From VGWB01 sp964480945 (GTDB lineage: Bacteria; Bacteroidota; Ignavibacteria; UBA10030): 48,171 nucleotides of DNA. Each line of letters begins with the position of its first letter. Position 1 is the first letter of the stretch. This document shows positions 1 through 8,852 of the stretch, piece by piece. The DNA lies in the NCBI GenBank assembly GCA_964480945.1, contig CAYZRX010000025.1:1-48171 (forward strand), written 5' to 3'. The notes beneath the pieces are model-generated. The model had not been told where the DNA came from, did no database searches, and saw nothing but the letters and a program-made list of their open reading frames with translations. The position numbers and the translations under genes were made by a program.

Positions 1-1280
1 AGCGCGCCGAATCCGGCGTAGTACCCGTTCGTGTCGAGCTCTTCTTCGATCCGCAACAACTGATTGTACTTCGCAATGCGATCCGTCCTGCTGGCGGAGC
101 CGGTCTTGATCATGCCGGAGTTCGTCGCCACGGCGAGGTCCGCGAGCGTCGTGTCCTCCGTCTCGCCGGACCGGTGGCTCAGCACCGTTGTGTAGTGCGC
201 GCGCTTGGCCATCTCAATGCAATCCAGCGTCTCGGTCAGCGTCCCGATCTGATTCACTTTGATGAGGATGGAGTTCGCTACTCCCTGATCGATACCCTTG
301 GAGAGAAATTCGACGTTCGTCACAAATATATCGTCGCCGACCAGCTGCACCCTCTTGCCGACGGCATCCGTCAGGATTTTCCATCCCTCCCAATCGTTCT
401 CCGACATTCCGTCTTCGAGCGAAGCGATAGGATACTTCTTCGTCCAGTCTTCCCAATAGCGGGCCATCTGCTCGGGCGATTTCTCCGACTTGTCCGATTT
501 CGAGAAGACATACTTCTTTTTCTCCTTGTCGTAAAACTCGCTGGCGGCAGGATCAAGCGCGATGTATACCTGCTCTCCCGCCTTGTAGTTTGCCTTCTCA
601 ATCGCCTCCAGGATGATACCCACGGCCTCCTCGTTCGATTTCAGGTTTGGCGCGAATCCCCCCTCATCCCCCACGGCGGTATTGTACCCTTTCTTGTGCA
701 GGACCGACTTCAGCGAGTGGAAGACCTCGGCACCCATTCGCAGCGCCTCGGCGAACGACGGCGCATCGATCGGCATGATCATGAACTCCTGAAAGTCCAC
801 ATTGTTGTCCGCGTGCTTGCCGCCATTCATGATGTTCATCATCGGCACCGGGAGAATTTTTGCGTTCGTCCCGCCAATGTAGCGATACAAGGGCAGATGA
901 AGCGACGCTGCCGCGGCTTTCGCCGCCGCGAGCGAGACACCCAGGATCGCGTTGGCGCCCAGCTTGCCTTTGGTCGGAGTTCCGTCCAGCTGGATCATCA
1001 TCTTATCAATTCCAACCTGATCCGTCGCTTCGAAGCCGACCACCTCTTCGGAAAGGATATTATTCACGTTCTCGACGGCTTTCAGTACCCCCTTGCCGTT
1101 GTATCGAGACTTATCCCCATCCCGCAACTCAACCGCTTCATTCTCTCCCGTCGATGCGCCGCTCGGAACAGCCGCGCGACCGATGGTCCCATCTTCCAGC
1201 GTTACCTCGACTTCAACTGTCGGATTGCCGCGAGAATCGAGGATTTCCCGCGCGCAAACATCCGTAATCGTCGTAGACAT
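1..1280 (-). CDS. eno: Enolase (phosphopyruvate hydratase), 3' end outside window
   Basis: Interconverts 2-phosphoglycerate and phosphoenolpyruvate in glycolysis; cytoplasmic and Mg-dependent. Translation from the ATG at 1280 gives about 426 residues and is still open at base 1, so only the last few residues are likely missing (bacterial enolases are usually about 430). Visible family signatures are SRGNPTVE near the N-terminus, the MNGGKHADN and DFQEF region, GDEGGFAPNL, SLEDGM, GDDIFVTN, LIKVNQIGT and SHRSGETEDTT, which include the metal ligands and the catalytic lysine. A GGAG ribosome site lies 8 bases before the start. It follows two other minus-strand genes (murA and a membrane protein) with a gap of about 100 bases. 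Identification is secure; only the C-terminus is unseen. Confidence 0.97.
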   Translation of the reverse strand, partial: MSTTITDVCAREILDSRGNPTVEVEVTLEDGTIGRAAVPSGASTGENEAVELRDGDKSRYNGKGVLKAVENVNNILSEEVVGFEATDQVGIDKMMIQLDGTPTKGKLGANAILGVSLAAAKAAAASLHLPLYRYIGGTNAKILPVPMMNIMNGGKHADNNVDFQEFMIMPIDAPSFAEALRMGAEVFHSLKSVLHKKGYNTAVGDEGGFAPNLKSNEEAVGIILEAIEKANYKAGEQVYIALDPAASEFYDKEKKKYVFSKSDKSEKSPEQMARYWEDWTKKYPIASLEDGMSENDWEGWKILTDAVGKRVQLVGDDIFVTNVEFLSKGIDQGVANSILIKVNQIGTLTETLDCIEMAKRAHYTTVLSHRSGETEDTTLADLAVATNSGMIKTGSASRTDRIAKYNQLLRIEEELDTNGYYAGFGA

Positions 1281-1379
1281 GGTTTTCTCCAGGAATAGTC
1301 AAGGGAAAAGCAAATCCGGTGTGAGAGTTTCAAAAAATGCTCCCCAATTAACCCATTTTTTGCAGGAAAATCAATGAGG

Positions 1380-3626
1380 TCATTCCGAATGCCTCTCGAG
1401 CCACTCGCAGAACCTCACTCTCTCCTCGATCGCCGCGGACTCAGTCTCATTCGTGACATCATTGAGCGACTGCCAGTAATAAATCTGCGCCTTCCGGTAT
1501 CTTCCGAGAGCGAAATACGCCCGGGCGATTCGTTGCTGCCTGAAGCGTTCGAGGACCATGGGATTCATTTTCGGCAAGTTCAACAAGAGATCGATCGCGC
1601 CCTCGTACTGCTCCTGCGAAGCGAGCTCGCGAGCGAGCATGTATCGAGGGAGCGGATCCTTGGACCGGCGCTGGGCGACTTGTTTCAGGGACACTACCCG
1701 TTCTGAGTCGGCCATCGGCGTGGTGAAGTAAGGCTTCAGGTCGCGCATCAGGTTCGGGCCTCTCAACGCATTGAGGCGTATGGTGAGCCCCTCATCCCAC
1801 GATGGGGAGAGATCCGCGCGAAGAATATGCTCGTATGACCTCGCGGCCGCGTCGAGTGAATCGGCACCCCAGAGTGCGTCCCCGAGAACGAGCCTGAGCG
1901 GAAGGAGCGAAGCGTTGACGGTGGAATCAGACAGCTTTTGCCGAGCGAAGGCGATCGCTTCTTGATACCTCTGAAGCTTGAAGAGGGAATTTGTCCGCTG
2001 AAAGATCGCCTCGACGCTTGTGGTCAGTGAAAGCGAGCGCGTGGAGGATTCGGCCGCCTGTTGATACTGCCCCTCGCTGTAGAGCTCACGCGTCCGGGCA
2101 TTCAGGTTTGCGATGACCCGTGCACACTCTTTGCCGAAGATCGACGGACGCTTGAAGAAATACGCCGCCTTCTCCAGATCGGCATCGCTGAGTCTGTACT
2201 GTTCGAGGGAACGACGCCATTCGACGAGCAGCCTGGGGAGATTTCTCCCGTAGAGGTAGGTGAAATTTCCGGATCGATAGACCATCTTGAACCGCCGCAG
2301 GCCGTAGCGCTCAATGAGAAAGCGGCAGAAGGATCCTGCAAGCGTGTAGCTGACGTCGGGTTGCGCGCGTAGAAAGCCCGAGAATGAGAAGAGGCTTTCC
2401 ATATCCGGACGGAGACCGGCAGCATAGATCATCGCAGAGAGGCGATGCAGGCTCTCCCCGTAACGTTCTCCTTCGACAGCAGTGGCAAACCCTTCGATCA
2501 GTCCGGAATTTACGCCCACTCTGAGAACTGGGAACCCGAATTCTCCCGCCAGGACGTGGCTCAGCTCGTGCTTCAACGAGGCATCGACGTCCGAAAGGTT
2601 GATGTGGATCTGCCAGAGCCACGGCTTGGAGATGTCCGTGCGAGCTGCGCCAACAAGCCGCCCCTTCTGTTCGGCCGAGGCGTAGAGGAACGAGTGGATC
2701 TTCCTCTCGGGGCGAAGGCGCAGGGCCCGCGAGAGCTGGTCGAAGTAGAATTCATGGAGCTGGACGATTTGAGAGAGACGAACACCCTTCAGCATCGAGT
2801 CGGGATAGACAACAACGAAGTGCTCGGTCTCGACTTCACCGCCGAGCTCGCGGCGGATGGAATCTTTAGAAGACGAGAGCCCGAGCCGATCGCTGAAGAT
2901 AAACAGCACACCTGAAAACGCCAGCAGCACAAGCATCGATATGGCCTTCGGACCACTCGAATGCGACACGGCTCCTCCCGATCGCCGGCGTGCTTTCCGT
3001 TGGTCCACCAGCACGGCCAGAAGCACCAAGCTTATGGAAAAAGCAAGCGTGCCGGCTCGATAGAGGAGCAGACGCGGGATCACATTGAGCGTCTCATCAT
3101 ATGTGAGGCCGGGAAAGAACCCAATGAGCGGATTGAACGCGAAGATCTGTGGCCTGACCATTGTAACGTACAGGATCTGCGCCAGGATAAGAAGCCAGAG
3201 AAGAACGAACCAGGTCTTCCTCCACCCGCTCAGCGCAACGGAAAGCAGCAAAGCCAGGGCATGCGCAAACAGCACGGCCGGGACAGGAATCAAAAGGAAG
3301 AGCAGGATTCCGTTTGGGAATGAACAATTCTTGACGAAGAATGCGTTTGCCGAAATGATGATGAGCGGAATGACAAGCGTCAGGAGGAGCACCGCCGAGG
3401 ATCGCGCTGAAAAAGAGACGACGTCTCCCCGCGAGGACGCCTCACTCTTCCGCCACAAGGAAATCGTCAGCAATCCTGCAAGAAAGCTTGCCAGGAGAGC
3501 GATCACGGCGGAGAATTCATAGCCGAGGTAGTTGAAGAGCGGGATCTGGGTGCAGAGAAGCGACACGGCCAGAAGCAGGAACAGGGCGAACTCGTGAGAG
3601 CGATACGACAGGAAGTTCTTAAGCAT
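1380..3626 (-). CDS. Polytopic membrane protein with gluzincin-type metallopeptidase domain and TPR-like tail
   Basis: 748 residues, not a family I can name. Residues about 10-250 hold roughly seven hydrophobic segments. Residues about 265-400 look like a peptidase-MA type zinc peptidase: HELSH (an HExxH motif) at 353-357 and GLIEGFA, with the likely third zinc ligand Glu378, some 21 residues further on. From about residue 510 to the end are repeated helical pairs of TPR type, such as LYSEGQYQQAAESS, LFKLQRYQEAIAF and YFALGRYRKAQIYY. The likely layout is a membrane-anchored peptidase facing the periplasm with a helical protein-binding tail. It lies between murA and eno on the same strand, 94 bases after murA. 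The peptidase call rests on motifs only and the substrate is unknown. Confidence 0.85.
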   Translation of the reverse strand: MLKNFLSYRSHEFALFLLLAVSLLCTQIPLFNYLGYEFSAVIALLASFLAGLLTISLWRKSEASSRGDVVSFSARSSAVLLLTLVIPLIIISANAFFVKNCSFPNGILLFLLIPVPAVLFAHALALLLSVALSGWRKTWFVLLWLLILAQILYVTMVRPQIFAFNPLIGFFPGLTYDETLNVIPRLLLYRAGTLAFSISLVLLAVLVDQRKARRRSGGAVSHSSGPKAISMLVLLAFSGVLFIFSDRLGLSSSKDSIRRELGGEVETEHFVVVYPDSMLKGVRLSQIVQLHEFYFDQLSRALRLRPERKIHSFLYASAEQKGRLVGAARTDISKPWLWQIHINLSDVDASLKHELSHVLAGEFGFPVLRVGVNSGLIEGFATAVEGERYGESLHRLSAMIYAAGLRPDMESLFSFSGFLRAQPDVSYTLAGSFCRFLIERYGLRRFKMVYRSGNFTYLYGRNLPRLLVEWRRSLEQYRLSDADLEKAAYFFKRPSIFGKECARVIANLNARTRELYSEGQYQQAAESSTRSLSLTTSVEAIFQRTNSLFKLQRYQEAIAFARQKLSDSTVNASLLPLRLVLGDALWGADSLDAAARSYEHILRADLSPSWDEGLTIRLNALRGPNLMRDLKPYFTTPMADSERVVSLKQVAQRRSKDPLPRYMLARELASQEQYEGAIDLLLNLPKMNPMVLERFRQQRIARAYFALGRYRKAQIYYWQSLNDVTNETESAAIEERVRFCEWLERHSE

Positions 3627-3720
3627 ACGACGGTCTACCGGTCAAAAGGCGTGAAACCCTTTGAAGTTCCAGAGGGTGTACTTGAGAAGGTGGGACGGGC
3701 AACCGGAGAGCTCACCTCGC

Positions 3721-4992
3721 CTAAAATTCCTCTCCGCTTTCACGCTTTATATCCGCTCCGAGGCGCGAGAGCTTTTCCTCAATGCGCTCATAACCGCGGT
3801 CCAGGTGATAGACGCGGAGAACCTCGGTTGTGCCCTCGGCTGCAAGGCCGGCGAGAATCAAGGAGGCGCTTGCCCGCAGGTCCGTCGACATCACTTTCGC
3901 GCCCGTCAGTTTCTCTACACCGGCAACGGTCGCGATATTCTCCTTGACCGCGATGTTCGCGCCGAGCCTGTTCAACTCCGCCACGTGCATGAAGCGGTCG
4001 AAGTAGATGGTCTCGGTGACGATGCTCGTCCCTGCGGCAAGGGACATCAAAGCCATCCACTGCGCCTGCATGTCGGTCGGGAAGCCCGAATAGATCGACG
4101 TCGTCACGTTGACAGGGCGGATCTCCTGCGGCGGCTCGACCTCGACAAAATCCTCTCCGATGGTCAGCCGTGCGCCGGCGTCCTCGAGTTTCGTCGTGAT
4201 CGCACTCAGATGGGAAGGGTTGCAACGTTCGACACGGACCTTCGATCCCCTCTTGCCTGCGAGTGCGCCGGCCACGAGCAGTGTCCCCGCCTCGATCCGG
4301 TCGGGGATCGTCACGCAGTCGGCCTGATGCAGGTCGTCAACACCTTCGATTTCGAGATGATTCGTCCCGATACCTTCGATTTTTGCACCCATCGTGACGA
4401 GGAACACCGCGAGCGACGCGATCTCCGGCTCCATCGCCGCGTTGTCGATGACGGTCGTTCCCCGAGCCAGAACCGCCCCCATCATCACGTTGCCGGTCGC
4501 CCCGACGCTCGAAACGTCGAAAACAATGCGAGCGCCCTTGAGCCTCTTTGCCCTCGCAACGATGTAGCCCCCTTCGACCTCAATCTCCGCCCCGAGTTTC
4601 ACAAGGCCTTCGATGTGCAGGTTCACGGGCCGCGGTCCCCACGCGCAGCCGCCCGGCAACGAGACACGCGCCTGACCATAGCGGCCAACGAGCGGGCCCA
4701 AAACGTAGATCGACGCACGCATCTTCTTCACATGCTCGTACGGAGCCTCATAACTCGTCACGTTCGAGGAGTTGATCCGCAGCATGTGGCCCTGGCGCGA
4801 GATCTGCAGACCCATGGTCTCGAGCAGCTGCGACATCGTCGCGACATCGCGGAGGATCGGCGTGTTGTGCAACTCATAGCTGCCGGGAGCCAGGAGCGTA
4901 GCAGGCATCAGGGCGAGGGAAGCGTTCTTTGCGCCGCTCGCCTCAACGGTGCCGTGCAGGTTCCTGCCGCCGTTGATGACGAATTTATCCAC
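3721..4992 (-). CDS. murA: UDP-N-acetylglucosamine 1-carboxyvinyltransferase
   Basis: Transfers enolpyruvate from PEP to UDP-GlcNAc, the first committed step of peptidoglycan synthesis, in the cytoplasm. At 423 residues it is normal length for MurA. The N-terminal GAKNA motif, the PGGCAWGPRPVNLH loop with catalytic Cys116 (the residue attacked by fosfomycin in this family), and SGFPTDMQAQ with the catalytic Asp are all present. The start is a GTG at 4992, chosen because the family N-terminus (MDKFVINGG) begins there and AAGGG lies just upstream. It is transcribed divergently from purA, and a promoter-like sequence lies at 5046-5074. The Cys form predicts fosfomycin sensitivity of the enzyme, which is an inference. 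Confidence 0.97.
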   Translation of the reverse strand: MDKFVINGGRNLHGTVEASGAKNASLALMPATLLAPGSYELHNTPILRDVATMSQLLETMGLQISRQGHMLRINSSNVTSYEAPYEHVKKMRASIYVLGPLVGRYGQARVSLPGGCAWGPRPVNLHIEGLVKLGAEIEVEGGYIVARAKRLKGARIVFDVSSVGATGNVMMGAVLARGTTVIDNAAMEPEIASLAVFLVTMGAKIEGIGTNHLEIEGVDDLHQADCVTIPDRIEAGTLLVAGALAGKRGSKVRVERCNPSHLSAITTKLEDAGARLTIGEDFVEVEPPQEIRPVNVTTSIYSGFPTDMQAQWMALMSLAAGTSIVTETIYFDRFMHVAELNRLGANIAVKENIATVAGVEKLTGAKVMSTDLRASASLILAGLAAEGTTEVLRVYHLDRGYERIEEKLSRLGADIKRESGEEF

Positions 4993-5045
4993 GTTCGCCC
5001 TTCAGGATGTCTGGTTCACACAAAGGAAGTTCAAAACGTCGTGAG

Positions 5046-5074
5046 AATATAACCGATAAACGAGTGAAAGGCAA
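5046..5074 (-). promoter_or_regulatory. Predicted sigma70-type promoter for murA
   Basis: On the minus strand TTGCCT (5074-5069) and TATATT (5051-5046) are separated by 17 bases, about 55 bases before the murA GTG. The match was made by eye. Confidence 0.5.
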
Positions 5075-5098
5075 AGATGCCCCTCCACGCTCCGATTC

Positions 5099-5127
5099 TT
5101 GTATTTCGTTCATTTTTTCCCTACACT
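5099..5127 (+). promoter_or_regulatory. Predicted sigma70-type promoter for purA
   Basis: TTGTAT at 5099-5104 and TACACT at 5122-5127 are spaced by 17 bases and lie about 135 bases before the purA ATG. It would leave a fairly long leader. The -10 element is weaker than the one serving murA. Confidence 0.35.
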
Positions 5128-5260
5128 TTTTCGGAAAAGCCGCAGCCGCGACGCGGCTCGTCGCGAGAGCAGGACGCTGATTGCTCGTCAATCCGAAGTC
5201 ATTTCCTCCCCACATGAAGAGAAGCTTCACCTGATCGGTCATTCGCCGCAAGGACAGTCC

Positions 5261-6556
5261 ATGCCCGTTCAAGTCATCGTTGGCGCCCAATGGGGCGACG
5301 AAGGAAAAGGCAAGATCGTCGATCATCTGAGCGAAGATGCCGATATCGTCGCTCGCTATCAAGGTGGGGCGAACGCGGGCCACACCGTCGTGGTGGCGAC
5401 GAAGGGGCCCGACGGCGTCAGCAGCAAAGAGTACGTCCTTCACCTCATCCCCTCCGGCATTTTCCACAAGCACGTAACGTGCGTCATCGGCAATGGCGTG
5501 GTCCTCGATCCGGTAGCGTTGATGACCGAGATCGAGCAGCTCCGGCAGCTCGGCATCACCACGAAAGGCCGGCTCTTGATCAGTCACAACGCGCACCTGA
5601 TCATGCCGTACCACAAGCTGCTGGACACGATTCGTGAGCGGGGGGACCAGAAGATTGGAACGACGGGTCGCGGCATCGGTCCTGCGTATATCGACAAATA
5701 TACGCGAACAGGCATCCGGGTTGTCGACCTGCTGGACCGGGACGTGCTCTGTGCCAAGCTGAAGCGGAACATCGAGGAGAAGAATCAACTGCTGAGCAAG
5801 GTGTACCATTCGAAAGAGCTCGACGTCGATGCGATCATCCACGAGTATCAGGAGTTCGACAAGAAGATCGACGAGTACGTGACCGATACCGCCGCCTATT
5901 TGAACAACGCGCTCAAGAGGAAAAAGAAGATCCTCGCCGAGGGGGCCCAGGGCGCGCTCCTGGACGTCGACCATGGCACCTATCCGTACGTCACATCGTC
6001 CAGTCCCACCAGCGGGGGTGCGTGCACGGGGCTCGGCATTCCGCCGACCGCGATCAATTCAGTCATCGGCGTCGTGAAGGCGTACTCAACGCGCGTCGGC
6101 AACGGCCCGTTCCCGACCGAGCTGAGGAATGAGATCGGAGAACGCCTGCGAAAGACCGGCGGCGAGTATGGCGCAACAACGGGGCGCCCGCGCCGTTGCG
6201 GCTGGCTGGACCTCGTGAGCCTTCGGTACTCAATTCGGGTCAACGGCATCCAAAAGGTCGCCATTACAAAGCTCGACGTGCTGGATGACTTCGACGAGAT
6301 CAAAGTCTGCACGGGCTACCGAATCAACGGGAAGAAGGTCACGGACTTCCCGACGGATGTGCAGACCCTCGAGGTTGTCGAGCCGCTCTACCGGACTTTC
6401 CGTGGCTGGAAGACGAAGATCTCCGATGTCCGAACGTATTCCAAGCTTCCCGCGCGAACGCGAGCGTATCTTGAAGCGATCGCGTCGCTGCTCTCGACCG
6501 ATATTTCAATGGTCTCCGTCGGTGCGCGCCGCGACCAGACGCTGAGAATGCGATAG
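5261..6556 (+). CDS. purA: Adenylosuccinate synthetase
   Basis: GTP-dependent ligation of IMP and aspartate to adenylosuccinate, the first step from IMP to AMP. From the ATG at 5261 the product is 431 residues, almost exactly the usual length. The start is set by the conserved N-terminus with the P-loop-like GDEGKGK and by AAGGACAG just upstream; the frame stays open further upstream to 5099 but that extension does not look like the family. Other signatures are NAGHTVV, GTTGRGIGPAY, EGAQGALLDVDHGTYPYVTSS, TRVGNGPFPTE and TGRPRRCGW. A histidine kinase gene follows 29 bases later on the same strand. Identification is secure. Confidence 0.97.
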   Translation: MPVQVIVGAQWGDEGKGKIVDHLSEDADIVARYQGGANAGHTVVVATKGPDGVSSKEYVLHLIPSGIFHKHVTCVIGNGVVLDPVALMTEIEQLRQLGITTKGRLLISHNAHLIMPYHKLLDTIRERGDQKIGTTGRGIGPAYIDKYTRTGIRVVDLLDRDVLCAKLKRNIEEKNQLLSKVYHSKELDVDAIIHEYQEFDKKIDEYVTDTAAYLNNALKRKKKILAEGAQGALLDVDHGTYPYVTSSSPTSGGACTGLGIPPTAINSVIGVVKAYSTRVGNGPFPTELRNEIGERLRKTGGEYGATTGRPRRCGWLDLVSLRYSIRVNGIQKVAITKLDVLDDFDEIKVCTGYRINGKKVTDFPTDVQTLEVVEPLYRTFRGWKTKISDVRTYSKLPARTRAYLEAIASLLSTDISMVSVGARRDQTLRMR

Positions 6557-6585
6557 CCGAGCGAACGAATCTCGTCCGTCACTCC

Positions 6586-7806
6586 ATGGCCCCCTTCCCG
6601 AAAAATGCCATCCCCCAGTCGAGCGAGCTGAAGATTTTTCTCCTGATCCTCGCGTTCCTGATCGTCGCCGGAACACTGTGGTACACGCACACGATCGTGG
6701 AAGAGCTTCAGGCGAGCCAGGAACGGATGGCGAACCTTTACGCGAATTCGTTCGAGTATATCGGAAGCGGCAAGAACCAGAGCGGCGATTACAGTTTCAT
6801 CCTCGACAGGCTTATCCGCAACATCAACTTCCCCATCGTCCTGACAGACGCACAGAACGAGCCGCTGCGACCGTATGACATCAGCGTGCGGAACGTCGCT
6901 CTCGACACGACGCAATCCCTCGAGCAGCAACGTCTCTTTCTGAAGCGGCTCGTCGCGACCCTGGATGAACGAAACGAGCGCATCAGGGTGGAATCCGGGG
7001 ACAGCCTGGTTCTCAATTACATCCATTACGGGGAGTCGGAGCTGATCACGCAGCTCCGCTTGCTCCCCTACGTGGAACTCGCTGTCGTTGCCCTCTTCAT
7101 TTTCATCGGCTATGTGAGCTTCAGCTACATCAAGCGGAGTGAGCAGAGCAGCATCTGGGTCGGAATGGCGCGGGAGACCGCGCATCAGCTTGGCACGCCC
7201 CTCTCCAGTATGCTGGGATGGGTCGAATTGCTGAAACATCAGATCGGCACGGTCGATCCGAAATTCACCGAGACCCTGCGGGACATGGAGAACGACCTCA
7301 ACCGCCTCCAGAAGATCGCCGACCGATTCTCCAAAATCGGCTCAAAACCCGATCTGAAGGATGAGAACCTCGGAGAGGTCATCGACAAAGTGATTCAATA
7401 CTTTGAGAGGCGAATTCCTCAGACGGGGAAAAGAGTGCAACTCGTCCTCGAGGAGAAGGACGTTGTCTCCAGCCCCATTAACCGAGAGCTCTTCGAATGG
7501 GTGATCGAGAACCTGGTGAAGAATGCCCTCGACGCCATCGAGAGCGGCGAGGGGAAGATCACCCTCAGCGTCTCCCGGCGGGGCAGCCACGTTTATGTCG
7601 ATGTCACAGATACCGGCAAAGGGATCGAACCGAGCTACAAGAAAGAGATCTTCCGGCCCGGTTTCTCGACCAAGAAGCGAGGATGGGGATTGGGCCTCAG
7701 CCTGTCTCAGCGAATCATCGAAACCTACCATCGCGGCAAACTGAGCCTGAAGGAGAGCAGACCCGGCCTCGGAACCACCTTCAGGATCCGTCTTCGCTCA
7801 CTCTGA
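6586..7806 (+). CDS. Membrane sensor histidine kinase
   Basis: 406 residues. An N-terminal membrane helix (about 15-33) and a second one (about 160-182) flank a short extracytoplasmic region, followed directly by the kinase core with no HAMP or PAS domain evident. The H-box is ARETAHQLGTPLSSM with His200 as the expected phosphoacceptor. The N-box ENLVKNALDAI, G1 box DTGKGI, F-box-like EIFRPGFSTKKRGWG and G2 box GLGLSLSQRII complete an ATPase domain. The H-box form HQLGTPLSS is typical of a kinase class common in Bacteroidota and relatives. No response regulator is adjacent, so its partner is unknown. It is probably cotranscribed with purA (29-base gap). Confidence 0.93.
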   Translation: MAPFPKNAIPQSSELKIFLLILAFLIVAGTLWYTHTIVEELQASQERMANLYANSFEYIGSGKNQSGDYSFILDRLIRNINFPIVLTDAQNEPLRPYDISVRNVALDTTQSLEQQRLFLKRLVATLDERNERIRVESGDSLVLNYIHYGESELITQLRLLPYVELAVVALFIFIGYVSFSYIKRSEQSSIWVGMARETAHQLGTPLSSMLGWVELLKHQIGTVDPKFTETLRDMENDLNRLQKIADRFSKIGSKPDLKDENLGEVIDKVIQYFERRIPQTGKRVQLVLEEKDVVSSPINRELFEWVIENLVKNALDAIESGEGKITLSVSRRGSHVYVDVTDTGKGIEPSYKKEIFRPGFSTKKRGWGLGLSLSQRIIETYHRGKLSLKESRPGLGTTFRIRLRSL

Positions 7807-7817
7807 AACCTTCAGGC

Positions 7818-7866
7818 AGAAGTCCGACTTTTTCCTTCGCCAAGACCTGAGAAAAGTCGGACTTCT
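7818..7866. terminator. Long inverted repeat between convergent genes, likely bidirectional terminator
   Basis: A perfect 15-base inverted repeat pairs 7818-7832 with 7852-7866, with a 19-base loop, and begins 12 bases after the kinase stop. It overlaps the stop codon of the minus-strand gene at 7865. No clear T-run follows the stem on either strand, so termination is inferred from position and stem strength. Confidence 0.5.
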
Positions 7867-8362
7867 ACTTGGTTGCAGAAGATGTGTGATCGTGCGTGAT
7901 GCGCCACCCTTCCGGCTTCTTTTCGATGACCAGCGTGAACCGACCCCACGGTTGATCGGTCGCACGGTAGAGCCGCCAGATCCCCGTCGCGATGGCTGCC
8001 GCGGCTGAGATCTTTCGGACCACCAACTCGTCAAATTCCAGTCTCCCCATCTTCTCGCGAGTGTCGTACGATTTGTGGTAACGCGCCAGGACCTCGCGAT
8101 ACCCACGGACGAGGGCCCCCCCGCTGACGAATTCGGTGCTGTCCGAATTCCAGTATCCCTTCATAAACCCCTCAATGTCTCCGCGATTCCATGCGTCCAC
8201 CTGATCCGTCAACAGGCGATGGATACGTTGGGAATCCGACTGCGCACGCGCCGGAGAAAATGCTGCGACGCTGAGAAGCAGCAGTAGTCCAATGAAGGGT
8301 GTGCGCAGAGGGCTATTGAGCCTGGGTCGTCTGAGGCGGCGTTTTCGGTCTAAAGATCGCAT
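7865..8362 (-). CDS. Exported NTF2-like (SnoaL/DUF4440-type) protein
   Basis: About 165 residues from the ATG at 8362. An N-terminal signal-like stretch (basic residues, then FIGLLLLLSVAAFSPARAQS) is followed by a single small domain. The pattern IHRLLTDQVDAWNRGDIEGFMKGYW and the later VIEKKPEGWRITHDHTS are typical of DUF4440/SnoaL-like NTF2 folds, which bind or turn over small molecules. It is the last of three minus-strand genes and overlaps the preceding one by 50 bases if the ATG at 8362 is used. No good internal ATG exists, and GGAG lies 12 bases upstream of 8362. An upstream ATG at 8428 is in frame but less likely. Function is unknown. Confidence 0.78.
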   Translation of the reverse strand: MRSLDRKRRLRRPRLNSPLRTPFIGLLLLLSVAAFSPARAQSDSQRIHRLLTDQVDAWNRGDIEGFMKGYWNSDSTEFVSGGALVRGYREVLARYHKSYDTREKMGRLEFDELVVRKISAAAAIATGIWRLYRATDQPWGRFTLVIEKKPEGWRITHDHTSSATK

Positions 8363-8852
8363 AGCCGAGCAATGCTCCAAGAATGGCAAAGATGGGATAG
8401 ACAATGAGCGTGATGAAAAGATTGCCAAAAATACCCGAGATCCGGGCCGAATCCCGGATCGACTGATCGAGCTGGTCCTTCAGTTGATCGATCATATCAC
8501 TCGGCACGCTGCCGCTCTCCGCCAACCGCGCAACGACTTTTTCGAAAATCGACTTCACAAACTCGGCTTCGACCGGCCCAAAGACGAGGAGGATGAACAC
8601 GCTCGTCAGCGTTGCCACGAACGCACCCACGACCCCCGACATCAATCCGAGGATCAATGCATCGGACGACTCCATGGGCGCCATCCCTTCCACGTACTGC
8701 TGCTTGAAGAGATACATTGCCATGAGTCCGCCGAGCCAAACCCCGGCGCAGCAACAGCAGTTGATGAGACTGATCCCGGGAATTCCGGAGACCGCTCCGA
8801 TCACAACCCCGCTAATCAACGCCACCCTAAGTTTGTTGGGCTTTTCGAGCAT
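8313..8852 (-). CDS. Small conserved membrane protein with a CCCC motif
   Basis: 179 residues with hydrophobic segments at about 10-30, 33-50, 65-92 and 142-166, so probably four membrane helices. Residues 32-35 are four consecutive cysteines in NCCCCAGVWLGG, reminiscent of a widespread uncharacterised family of small membrane proteins. A charged segment (about 92-132) sits between helices. The start is well supported by TGGAGGT 8 bases before the ATG. It overlaps the upstream DUF2085 gene by 26 bases and the downstream NTF2-like gene, which implies translational coupling. I cannot assign a function; the Cys cluster could bind metal or be acylated. Confidence 0.85.
   Translation of the reverse strand: MLEKPNKLRVALISGVVIGAVSGIPGISLINCCCCAGVWLGGLMAMYLFKQQYVEGMAPMESSDALILGLMSGVVGAFVATLTSVFILLVFGPVEAEFVKSIFEKVVARLAESGSVPSDMIDQLKDQLDQSIRDSARISGIFGNLFITLIVYPIFAILGALLGYAIFRPKTPPQTTQAQ

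Noticed and set aside
174..1298. Long plus-strand open frame opposite enolase
   Set aside because: It is the antisense of a clear enolase reading frame, rich in Arg/His as expected of a shadow, with no family similarity.
3661..5052. Plus-strand 463-residue frame opposite murA
   Set aside because: Antisense shadow of murA; composition is biased to Arg, Asp and His and it matches no known protein type.
4985..5974. Minus-strand 329-residue frame across the purA start and promoters
   Set aside because: It covers the divergent promoter region and the antisense of purA; it has no start signal and no recognisable domain.
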